From Eutypa lata (lineage: Eukaryota; Ascomycota; Sordariomycetes; Xylariales; Diatrypaceae): DNA of 64,000 nucleotides. The notes under the pieces are model-generated. The model made no database searches and was not told the DNA's origin. It worked only from the letters and a program-made list of their open reading frames with translations. The DNA lies in the NCBI GenBank assembly GCA_022661535.1, contig JAKULF010000001.1:1240001-1304000 (forward strand), written 5' to 3'. This document shows, piece after piece, positions 23,597-34,700 of this stretch. Both the position numbers and the translations under genes were made by a program. Position 1 is the stretch's first letter, and each line of letters starts with the position of its first letter.

Positions 23597-25672
23597 ATGT
23601 CTCGATCTAACGGGCTCTCGACTACCTCGACGCCGGCACCGATCTCTGCCAATGACAATATCACTCGTTTCGCCGCTCCCAGCCGCCCTTTGAGCCCTCT
23701 TCCTCAACATGCTCTTTTCACCAACAAGACGAGATGTTTAGTCTACGGTCTGCAGAACCGAGCTGTTCAGGGTATGCTCGACTTTGACTTCATCTGCAAG
23801 CGGTCCACTCCCTCGGTTGCCGGCATTATCTATACTTTCGGTGGTCAGTTCGTCAGCAAGATGTACTGGGGAACCAGCGAGACCCTGCTTCCCGTCTACC
23901 AGAAGACTGCCTCAGCCATGGCCAAGCACCCTGACGTAGATGTTGTCGTCAACTTCGCCTCATCCCGAAGTGTCTACAGCTCTACTATGGAGCTGATGGA
24001 ATTCCCCCAGGTTAAGACTATTGCTATTATTGCTGAAGGTGTTCCAGAGCGAGTAAGTAGTTTGTACATACACATATCATGCATGTATCATGCATGTCAG
24101 CAGTATTCAGTTCTAACAAGCAATTATTAGCGTGCTCGAGAAATCGCTCATGTTGCCCGCAAGAAGGGCGTCACCATTATTGGTCCCGCCACCGTTGGTG
24201 GTATCAAGCCCGGTAGCTTCAAAATTGGCAACACGGGTGGTATGATGGACAACATTGTTGCCTCTAAGCTATACCGTAAGGGTTCCGTCGGCTATGTCTC
24301 CAAGTCCGGTGGTATGTCGAACGAGCTGAACAACATCATTGCCGCAAACACCGATGGTGTCTATGAGGGTATTGCTATTGGTGGTGACAGATATCCCGGT
24401 ACTACTTTCATTGACCACATGTTGAGATATCAACAAGACCCTGATTGCAAGATTCTTGTTCTGCTCGGTGAGGTTGGTGGTGTTGAGGAGTATAAGGTTA
24501 TAGATGCCGTGAAGCAAGGCATCATTACGAAGCCGATCGTGGCGTGGGCTATTGGTACTTGTGCTGCCATGTTCAAGACCGAGGTCCAGTTCGGCCACGC
24601 CGGTTCTTTCGCCAACTCTCAGCTTGAGACGGCGGCCACCAAAAACAAGACGATGAAGGAGGCTGGTATCCACGTCCCCAACACCTTCGAGGACCTTCCC
24701 TCCACCCTGAAGTCGGTGTACGATAAGCTCGTCTCTGATGGCACTATCAAGCCTCAGGCAGAGCCCGTCGTACCCAAGATTCCTATGGACTACTCGTGGG
24801 CCCAGGAACTTGGCCTCATCCGGAAGCCTTCTGCCTTCATCTCCACCATCTCAGATGACCGTGGCCAGGAGCTGTTGTACGCCGGTATGCCCATCTCGGA
24901 TGTCTTCAGGGAGGACATTGGTATCGGTGGTGTCATGTCTCTTCTGTGGTTCCGTCGCCGCCTGCCATCATACGCCTCCAAATTTTTGGAGATGGTTCTC
25001 ATGCTTACTGCTGATCACGGTCCGGCCGTCTCTGGTGCCATGAATACTATTATCACTACCCGTGCTGGCAAGGACTTAATCAGCTCGTTAGTTGCTGGTC
25101 TGCTAACCATTGGCTCTCGATTTGGTGGTGCTCTGGATGGCGCTGCCGAGGAGTTCTCGAAGGCATTCGACAACGGTCTCACCCCGCGTGACTTCGTCGA
25201 CTCGATGCGCAAACAGAACAAGCTTATTCCCGGTATTGGTCACCGTATCAAGTCGCGAAACAACCCCGATCTGCGTGTGGAGCTTGTTAAGGAGTATGTC
25301 CTAAAGAACTTCCCTAGTCATAAGCTCCTCGACTACGCTCTGGCGGTCGAGACTGTTACTACTTCGAAGAAAGATAACCTCATCCTGAACGTTGATGGCT
25401 GTATTGCCGTTTCGTTCATCGATTTGATGCGCAGCTGTGGTGCCTTCAACGTAGAGGAGGCCGAAGAGTACATGAAGATGGGTGTTCTGAACGGTCTCTT
25501 CGTTCTCGGCCGAAGTATCGGTCTGATTGCCCACTACCTCGACCAGAAGAGACTTAAGACCAGCTTGTACAGACATCCTTGGGATGACATCACGTACCTG
25601 CTCCCCTCTCTGGGCAAGTCTGGTACGGTGGGCGGGCCAGGCGAGAGCCGTGTGGAGGTTTCGATTAAATAA
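23597..25672 (+). CDS. acl1: ATP-citrate lyase subunit 1 (CoA ligase/citrate synthase-like part)
   Basis: Exons 23597-24052 and 24131-25672 (78-nt intron, GTAAGT donor) give 665 residues, matching the fungal large subunit and the C-terminal half of animal ACLY. After an ~40-residue N-terminal extension come the succinyl-CoA-synthetase-alpha-like CoA-binding and ligase domains, with [16 protein letters not shown] and the phosphohistidine loop [11 protein letters not shown] (His about residue 308). The citrate-synthase-like domain follows, with [21 protein letters not shown], the catalytic-type [14 protein letters not shown] (His about 523) and [15 protein letters not shown]. It catalyses citryl-CoA formation and cleavage together with the acl2 product in the cytosol. 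All key residues I can check are intact. Confidence 0.97.
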
Positions 25673-27282
25673 AGTTAAAGTGACGAGAGATGGCGGGGTT
25701 TGGAAAGATCCCGTTGAACGATTTTTATCTTATGTTAGGCACGGGAGCTGTGAGGGGGTTTTGATCTTTAAAGGCTCTCGCATGATGATTGCGAGGTTTC
25801 AAGAAACTAGAATCGCGGCAAAATGGGCTTTTTTTGTACGAGAAACTATATCTAGACGCAGACGGCCTAGACTGCGTTGAATCTGAGAATTTAATAGAAG
25901 GCGCTTTGATGATTTTCATTCCCACCTGTCCCTACTATTTATGATCCTATGGGCATGAGATGTCTATACCTAGGTAGCCAGCCATATGCATCCCAACATC
26001 TGCAGTGAAGCCACGTCCATGTAGGTAATACGGGAGACTATCTCGTCATCATCCTCAGGTAGCCAAGGAGGGTACAAGTACGACTAGTAACTACATAGGT
26101 AGGTATACTTTCGATTCACCGTCTCATGAAGATCCTGGAAAATTAGCCATTCAGAATATCTCGTACCAGATGCAATAGGATGCCATTTTTCTCAATTATG
26201 CAGTATCCTTATACCAAGCAGCCCTGTTGTATTATCTTTACGCCCCCTATGGCGCCCAAGGGGGATGACGAGCAAGTTGATTCGAGGGAATACCGGGAAT
26301 ACACACTATACATGTCCATCTACGTCTACCAACATCCTTCTCCGGCAGTCCGTGTCCTATCCCGCGTATACTTAGGTAGTCAGTATTATCCCTCCGATAC
26401 GATATCCGTCAATCCGTCCTTCCAAGCGAGTCCCGAGTTCATATCTGACGACTGTCTACTTCCCGAACACACCTGATGATACCTACATACCTACATACAC
26501 AGCCACATTAAGTGCGTCTAAGTGAATATACAGTAAGGTGGGGTTAGACAATGGTGGGATGGGATTTCCGTACTTCATAGTAGATCGTGAAACAAAAAGT
26601 GGATCTCGAAATAATTATTGAATTGAACCCCGGACCGTCGGCGGTTGTCAACGAGACCCGCAAAAAAAGTTAAGCGACGACGACATCCCGCCAGAGCCTC
26701 ATCTATCTATGTACATATCACCACCACCAACGAGGCTAGCCATTCCCCCCATTCAAGTAGAAGATCGTCTGACGAATTACACCACTACATCTTTTCTGAG
26801 CCCCGCGTGAGGTATGTGTATGATCCGATTTCCCTCGATTTGAGTTTTCCGCTCCCATGCAGACAGACTCAGCTGGTGGTCTGCCGTGGACTACATACCT
26901 AAATTAAAGGGCGTCAACTTTGGGGTAGAAGAGATTCCGCGACTTTATACTAATGCTATATCTATATTTAGGGGGTATATAACCTAGGTAGCTTCAAAGC
27001 GAAGGGGACGTCGAATCGAGGCTTTCTCTTTGCTTGTAATTGATACGGGGCGCTCGTATCAAATCGAAACTTACAGCGATTTTCCGTCCATCTGGTCGAT
27101 TGATCACCGATCCGGAATATAAACCGAAAGCACACACCCACCCAAACACAAAAAAAGCGAAACGAGACGAAAGGAAATACACCTACCTGCCCACACACCC
27201 GTGTACACCCTCCCACCATAAACAAAAAAAAAAAACAACAGAAAAAATACAAGAACACAAATCCACACAAAATAAAACAAGA
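25673..27282. other. intergenic, acl1 3' flank to mrpl33 promoter
   Basis: About 1.6 kb with no supportable gene. It is rich in short TAGGTAGGTA/CCTACCTA-like motifs (for example near 25970, 26056, 26095 and 26980), a recurring feature of spacers in this window. The last ~100 bases before the next start codon are A-rich. Confidence 0.5.
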
Positions 27283-27555
27283 ATGTCGACCCCCTCGGCC
27301 TTCTTCCGCATAACGCTCCGGCGCAGCGCGATCGGGCTGCCGGAGCGGACGCGCGGCGTGCTGGCGGCCCTGGGCCTCCGCCGCCGCATGCAGACCGTCT
27401 TCCACCCGGTGTCGCCGCAGTTCGCGGGCATGATCCTCAAGGTCAAGGAGCTGGTCGAGGTCGAGGAGACCGAGACGGCGCTGACGACGAGGGAGCTGCG
27501 CGACGCCCGGAAGCCCGACCCGGGGTTCTGGGTCGAGAGGGCTGTTCCTCGGTGA
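27283..27555 (+). CDS. mrpl33: mitochondrial large-subunit ribosomal protein uL30m
   Basis: Single exon of 90 residues starting [20 protein letters not shown]. The frame is open further upstream, but that part is repetitive A-rich leader with no family similarity, and the ATG at 27283 gives the expected size. [19 protein letters not shown] is the classic first strand and helix of the L30 ferredoxin-like fold; [20 protein letters not shown] follows, and the fold closes with [12 protein letters not shown]. It is a structural protein of the mitoribosomal large subunit (yeast Mrpl33). A short charged tail follows the domain. GC content is much higher than in the flanks. No separate presequence is visible, as is usual for this small protein. 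Confidence 0.9.
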   Translation: MSTPSAFFRITLRRSAIGLPERTRGVLAALGLRRRMQTVFHPVSPQFAGMILKVKELVEVEETETALTTRELRDARKPDPGFWVERAVPR

Positions 27556-28782
27556 GGGTGTGAGGATTGCCGAGGTTACTTAAGGTATGCGAAGTTTTTG
27601 GGGCCGTTGAACTGGCTGGGGAGAAGGGGGGAGGATTGGGGAATGCAGGGGGAGGAAAAGAAAGGGAAAGGAAAGGAAAAGGAAAGGAAAACGAGATGTG
27701 AAGAGAAAGGGATCATGTTGTTTATTTTAACGCAACAAGCAACGGTTGGATGTTGGAAGATAGCATCCCAAGTTATGCTCTCCAAAGCATTCGTCCCTTG
27801 GTAGAGCAACACTATGTACAATGAATGTACTACCGACTTATATAACCTACCTACGGCTCTTCCACCGATGCCTTGATATTTGGCTCTGGTGCATCTAATA
27901 CTCAACGTCAGATTCACTGCTTCATCTACCTGCCCCTTGTCCACACATATACATAGGGTTAGTACCCCGTCATACAGATGGCCCCTTCATTTGGCTAGTA
28001 GAAAATTCAAGATGGCAATGGGATTAAATCATCCAGTGGCCGGGAAGTAAGTTTAAATGTCAATGGCAACCATTGCTCATCGGCATCGTATGCTCTAAAT
28101 CAAGCTCGATCTATGTAGCTTTATACTTTATACTTTATACCTGATCGAGGAGATGATACCTCCTGGTCTATAGCTTGATTCTTCCCTTATTTCTTACCAG
28201 CGTAGTTAAGGGCAAGATCGACGCAAGGCCGTAAAACGTTGTTCCTTTGCCTTGCGTTGGTGACAATCCTTTTTTATCGATCTTTCTCTCTTTTCCCGTC
28301 ACCCACTACCTAGGATTCACACCACCGTGAAAGAATTTGAAAGGTGTCACAACCATTCACATCACTCGTTCAGCGCCCTATTATTCTTATATCACCATGG
28401 GTTCATAGTATCATAGAAGGGCTCCATAGAATAACCATAGCCATATTATAAAAAGACATAATTGCTCGTTTCCATACTCGAATAGAAATCACGATTCAAG
28501 CCATATATTTAGTAAAACGCAAACGCAAGTCTCATTAGCTACCTAAGGCATCAATTGCCGTTGACGGAAATACCGTTACCACGGGTGGAAATATCGTGGC
28601 CTTTTCTTTTTTACAAGAGGGCAAATTTTAGAGGGGGGGCAAAGGGGAAGGTGTAGGAAATAGTAGGAAAGGGGGTGGTGCATTGTACAGTCCGTTGCCC
28701 ACCCATTAGTGGAGGGGAAAAAAAGTCATTTGCCGTCAGCCCCATTCAAGGCTCACATCGATATCGAGATTGACTTAGACAC
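27556..28782. other. intergenic between mrpl33 and the eaf3 3' end
   Basis: About 1.2 kb of convergent 3' flanks. A purine-rich AAGG-type tract lies at about 27640-27700 and a short TTTATACT repeat near 28120-28140. No gene supported. Confidence 0.5.
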
Positions 28783-31700
28783 CTAATTCTTGGCCTTCTC
28801 GGTATACTCGGAGTTCGGGTTCTCGTAGTCGGAGAGGAAGTAGTTCTCGGCGTTCTTGGACAGCCAGTTCGTGATCTTGGTCATCTCCTCGCGTAGGCGG
28901 TTGACAGACTGCTGATCCATGTTGGTCTGGGCAACAAGTTCCGGAAGGGAGACTATAGGGGAATACAAAATTAGCACGTGTTTGCTTGCTTTTGATCAGA
29001 TAGGTTATGAGGGTTTCCAACTCACCGATAAGACGCATCAGATGTTCTGCACCGTAGGTGTCAGATGCCGTCTTCTTGCCCTCCCATTCGGGATCATCAG
29101 AGTTCCACTTGGCGACAACTTCGGCGTATTGTGCTCTCTCGAATCTAATCAAATTAGCGGGATATACTTTTACCATCCAGACAAGATCACAAGCTCACCG
29201 ATAGAGGAGAATACGACCTAGCGCCTTGTCGAAGTACTCCTTAAGTCCGGCAAGGGTCTCGTGAAGGATGTCGACTTGTGCAGAACCCTCGGGGCGCTTT
29301 GGCGCTTCATACGCATTGTAGTCATCTAGAATTTTGGTAACGGGTTGGGGGTGGGGAAGGGGGACCAGTTGATTGTTCTTCGTAATGTTCTCCCAGTCAT
29401 CAACGAGGACAGCCTTCAAGATATCAGGGATCTTGAGCTTGACAGATGGTCGTGCATGGAAGGCGTCCTCCTGATTGAGAAATTAGCAAGCATAAGCAAG
29501 AGGTGAGTTGTAAATGAGTATGTAGTTTCACAGTAATAAGTCAGTCTGCATGTCATGATGGTTCCTAGAGTGCCTCGGAATCGGCACCGTTGGTGTCGCC
29601 AAGGTTCGCATCGTCCATGTTGGTGTCCACGATGTTAGTATGTCTAGCATCATCCTGGTTGGAATCCCTAACGTTAGCATCAACGTTGGGGCGGTAAGCT
29701 CTCATGAAGCTTCTATCCGGCTTTGCAATGCCGGCATCAGGAATGCGATACGGGTGTTTCTGGTTTCTTGGATGGGCCGCAGCCTGCTTTGCGTGATCAT
29801 CGAAGCGACCATCATTGTAGAGCGGGGCCATTCTTGCGTTCATATAACGATAACCAGGGGGGGGCAACCGGCCAAGATAAGGATAAGCCTTCTCACCCTC
29901 CTCGGCATATTTCGCCTCTTTTATCATGAACAGTCTTTGACGCTCAGCAATTCCCTCATCTGAGAGATCAAGTGGTGCATCTCCGGCAACGAAGACCTTC
30001 TCTTCAACGTTCTGACGTTTGGTAGCTCTTGATGCTTTGGTAGGCCTAGTAGAAAGTCTAGAGGGTGTTGCAGGGGCGGGAAGTCTGAGCCTATTAGATG
30101 CCAGATCTAGAGGCAGTGATGCGGAATCCTTGGGAGAACCACTAGTCTGGTTAAGCGCAGAGTCCTGAGGGGCAGACTTCGAAAGTGCTGACTTCGAAGG
30201 GGTAGGCTTTGAAGCGGCAGGCTTTGAAACGGCAGGCTTTGAAACGGCAGACTTCATGGCGGCAGATTTCGTAACAGCAGATCTTAAAAGAGCAATTCTT
30301 TTTGACTGTGTGGGTTTCTGGCTACCCATTTCGTCAAGGTTGGGGTTAGAATGGTCTATTGTCTCAGTTGCTGCGGTCGCTTCGGTCGCTTCGGTTGCTA
30401 CAGAGCTTGTAGAGTCTGCAGGATCAGAGCTCTTGGATACAACCCCAATTGACAACAGTGTGGAAGGTGTCGACAATTGAGAAGGTGCCGAAGATGGAGA
30501 CGGATCGTTGATTGAAGGCGATGCAAAAGGCCTTGAAATTGATGTTGCAACTGCAGAAGTTGATGACGCAGAAGGCACTAGAAGTGATGGCGCAGTGCGA
30601 GTTGTTGATGATGAAGAAGGTTCAGGAAAAAGAGATGAATTATCAGTTGATGTTGAGAAGGGGACGGGAAATGATGGGGTGCCGTTGATGGATGATGCAG
30701 AAGGCACTGATTGATTTTGAGTTGTTTGTGCACTGGACGTAGAAGGTCCAGGAAATGAGGAGGTAAATTTTGGTGTCGACAAATTGGAAGGTGCGTCAAG
30801 TGGTGGTGAAATTTGATTTGACGAAGCAGCAGGTACCGGAAATGATGGACCAGTCTGGGTCGTAAAGGCAGAAGATGCAGAAGATGCTGCAGGGTGAATT
30901 GATGATGTATCAAATCTAGGAAATGATGGCGCGTTTGATGCGGGCTTGATTGTAAAGCCAGGTCTTGGACCAGATTGAATTGGCATTGATGAAGAAGGCA
31001 CAGGATACCCTGAGGTACTTGGTACCGAAGTAGATGAAACCAATGCTGGGGATTGAACGGTAGCCTGGGCTACCAAAGATCCAGTAGGTGCAGGTGCACT
31101 AGGTGCAGACGTGTCTGGTGACTTGGTTGGTGACGACTTCTTTTCAGCATTCTTCAGAAGGTCCAGGACAGATGGCCCGTTGGGCACGTTAGTTCTGGCT
31201 TTAGGCTTTGTATTACGAGCCTTAATCTGAACACGGACTTCATCCTCGCCCTGGCCAGCCCTGAGCCAACTTCCAATGGATGTCTGTTTGAAACGCGACG
31301 GAATTGGGGCCTTAGGCGAATCAACATCCCGGGTATGTCCGCTCCCAGGTTGACTTGGGTTTGCATCCGCATTTGCTACACCAGCCACGGGACCAGCTGC
31401 AATCTGGTCTTGAAGAGCATCATCATCCGCACCAGCCTTGGAACCACTACTAGCTTGGTTTTGAGGCACATCTGACTCATCTTGACGATTGTTCGGGTTC
31501 ATGACGAAGGGAGGTTAATCAAGTTTGAGATAAAAGAATATTGATGATCAACAGGTGTGTATGGTGATCGTCGAGTGAGTGTGAATAATCGTCGAGTGAG
31601 TTTGAGTAATCGTCGAGTGAGTTTGAGTAATCGTCGGAGTGAGATTGTAGTAACCGTCGAGTGGGACTGATAATTGCCAGGTGGGATAATCATCAAATGA

Positions 31701-34700
31701 GATCTAGAATCTTCAAGTGAAATTGAGACTTATTGAGTAATACTGAAATCAGTCAAGTACTACTCAGATTTGTCGAAATTGTTGCGTGAGAGTGACGTTC
31801 GTCAAGTGAGTGGCAGTCGTCAAGTGAGAGTTAGAATCGTCGAGTGAGAGTTAGAATCGTCGAGTGAGAGTTAGAATCGTCGAGTGAGATTCAGAGTCGA
31901 CGAGTGAGATTCAGAATGGCCAGATGATCCGCAATGTGAGATGTAAAAAAGAAGTGAACGTCAAGGCTCGGCTAAGAAAGATAACCAGCAGTAATACTAG
32001 TCAGGTGAAGAACCAGTATGAAAATAGAAGGAATTGAAGTCAAGCTGCAGACGATAAAGAAAGCCCACAAGAGGCTGCTTGGTCAAGGAATCAAGTAGTG
32101 TGGTGGGAAGAGGAACCAAGTCAAGGTGTTGGTGGTGAAGAAAGTTGGTAGAGAGATAGGATGGGTGGAGGGTGAAGTAGAATCCTCGGATGCGGGAAAG
32201 GTAGTAGGTAGTGTGACTGAAATATTAAATTCAGTTTGCATGCTTAAAAGCGGAAGGATGCGGGTCCGTGGACCAGACAAACTGCGGCGTAACGACATCA
32301 TTGACCCCTTTCGAGAAGGAGCACGCGATAGTCTCCGGTGGTAGGGTATTCAATTCTCAATGTGCACATATCCTTGACCACTGCTCGAGAAGGAGCACGT
32401 AGATGTTCCGTATACTCGACTGGCTGTAGCCAAATGTATATCGCCGACCCCTTTCCGAGAAGGAGCACGCGCTATAGCTATAGGGCATAATAAGTCTGTC
32501 ATGTCACAATGTAGATATTTCGCCGACCCCTTTCAAGAAGGAGCACGCGGTTCGTGCATCCTAGGGCACAGGTGGGTTACTCAAGGCGTAATACTGATGC
32601 CGGCCCCTATTCGAGAAGGAGCACGCGCATCACGACTTGTTCATCACAACACCAACTCGGCTGCAAAGCCTACTGCTAACGTTCTACCACCAACTGTGCC
32701 AGCATGTCCTAAGAAAGACACAGAGATCTAAGGCGCACCTTAGACTCCAAAGTGACCAAATATAATTATGGCTGGAGGGTCCCAATCTGCCAGTGTCATA
32801 ACAAACAACGTGCTATAGTAGTAAGAGACACAGGCCTAGCGAGCCGTCATATATGATTCGCCAACCACTATGTGAGAAAAGCCTGCTATCTAGGTAGTTG
32901 CCAAAGAATACAGGCAGTCCAAGTCATAATGCGGATATTTCGTCGACCCCTTTTTTAGGAAAGAGCACGCGATATGCTAGTCGTATAATGATGTAGGTCC
33001 ACCAAGCAGTAATTTAGACACACCAATGGCCCATTTCCCAAATGAGAGCAGACGCTCTTACAGCCGTAGGGGATCATAAGTCTCCTGACAACAAACCATG
33101 CAGAGTCATAATGGGGAGACAACTCTAAGCATGTCTAAAGAACTGATAGTGTCGTATAGGGCGTCAAAGGGTAAAAAACAACCTGGGGCCTCAAGCAGCG
33201 CCATTCATGGCAGAGGATGGATAACATATGTGGAGTGTAAAACACTCATGGCTGAGTGGTAGATTCAACAGGGTAAAGGTCCAAAGCTAGAGCGTTAAGC
33301 TAGGAAGAAGCAGATGGCATAGCTTGAATGGAGAAAGGTGCTGGTCCTCCTCCAACAAGTGTAGCGAAGTCGCAATACTAAACTTTGACGATAGATCCTA
33401 GCTAGAGAGAACAGATGGTTTGGACATGGCAGATTTGTCAAATCATAATACCAAGTCGTGGTAACACCTCATATTCAAGGAGTAATGTGTGAAGTGGTGT
33501 CCAGTGTTCGGAATATCGTAGGATGCAGGCCGTACGACAATGGATTGGTGTAACCACGATGCCAGACTATGATACCAAGTACTGAGCCCCTGTCTAGTAG
33601 GAACAGACAGCACATACTCCAGTCGATTAGAAGCATATATCGGTTGAAACATAACTGTGAATCACAGTGTTGGACTCATTCAACGAGAGGTGGATAATAT
33701 GGGTCGTAGACAATGTTGATGAGGCGTGGGATGCTTTGATCCCAGGACTGGGCAGGGACACAAGGGTTTGATTCCAAAAGAAGTGTAAGGCCTTTGTTCA
33801 ATATGCTAGACCCCTTTTAGACTGCCACATACTGAGTAGCCCTATAAGTCCCGCAGAAACAGCCCCCATGAATGAGGGAATTGCTATTCCTAAGTTCAGA
33901 ACAGATGAGTACATCAATGATGTAAGACATCGATTTCCCCGAGATGGAAAGTGTTGAGATTGCTAAAGACTTGAAAGGCACGACACCCTGGAGACAAGGA
34001 ATCCATGTCCATTTAAGAGCAGGAAGTTCGTAGGCTGAAGTGGTGAGATGGATATCGCTCTCAATGAAAACGAGATAGTTGAATGTTATCACGAGGTCGA
34101 ACGTGAACCATCATGGGGAGGCGGGAGGCACTCCGTAGACAACGTGTTCCTTCGCATTGTTAAAATCGTCGTTTTTATCAACCTATTCCGTTCTTAGTGA
34201 TGCCGATTCTCATCTATTTCCTAGTATGCACATAGCCGTACCTCTGAGCTCGCAATAAAGTCCTCTTCCTTTGCTCGAATGCCTATTAGACCTCCTGGTC
34301 GCATATGATGTTGGTTCTCAACAGGCGTTATTCCCTAAGGCAACGCTAAATTGCACTTCTACTTGGACGCTTTTCGTGTTTTTGGTATTATTCGCCCCTT
34401 ATAGTGTGTTCTCAGGAGCCATCAATGTTCTTGCTGTCACTGAACACATTGCGACTCTTGACATCCAAGAGATTTCTCCTGAAAAGGCTTTAGATATGGG
34501 TGAGGTGTTGGGCCTACCCATGACGGGGACGATGATGATAAGGGAACGATCTTGAAGGGCAAGGACAAAGTTAATTATCCAGATAGGTGTCTGTTTGATA
34601 TAGCAGCTCCACTTGTACCATATTCCAAAGGTTGTCCTCAGGCATGTACTTTGAGGTCTAGCAGTTCTTTAAGGCGATATGGGGTTTCTGCCTAATTCCT

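Noticed and set aside
26968..27405. 145-codon minus-strand frame over mrpl33
   Set aside because: Runs across the A-rich leader of mrpl33 (giving Phe-rich nonsense) and antisense to its exon.
29565..31502. Reading the 645-codon frame as an internal exon of eaf3
   Set aside because: The flanking eaf3 exons already join in phase 0 and reproduce the family sequence across the junction, and the frame ends with its own stop codon before eaf3 exon 2.
32083..32731. Small frames with DPFREGAR-like peptides in the spaced-block array
   Set aside because: The peptide comes from the repeated DNA block, but spacing changes the frame from copy to copy, so it is not a protein repeat.
33241..33290. tRNA-like A box (TGGCTGAGTGG) inside the eaf3 insertion
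   Set aside because: No B box at a workable distance and no cloverleaf pairing could be found.
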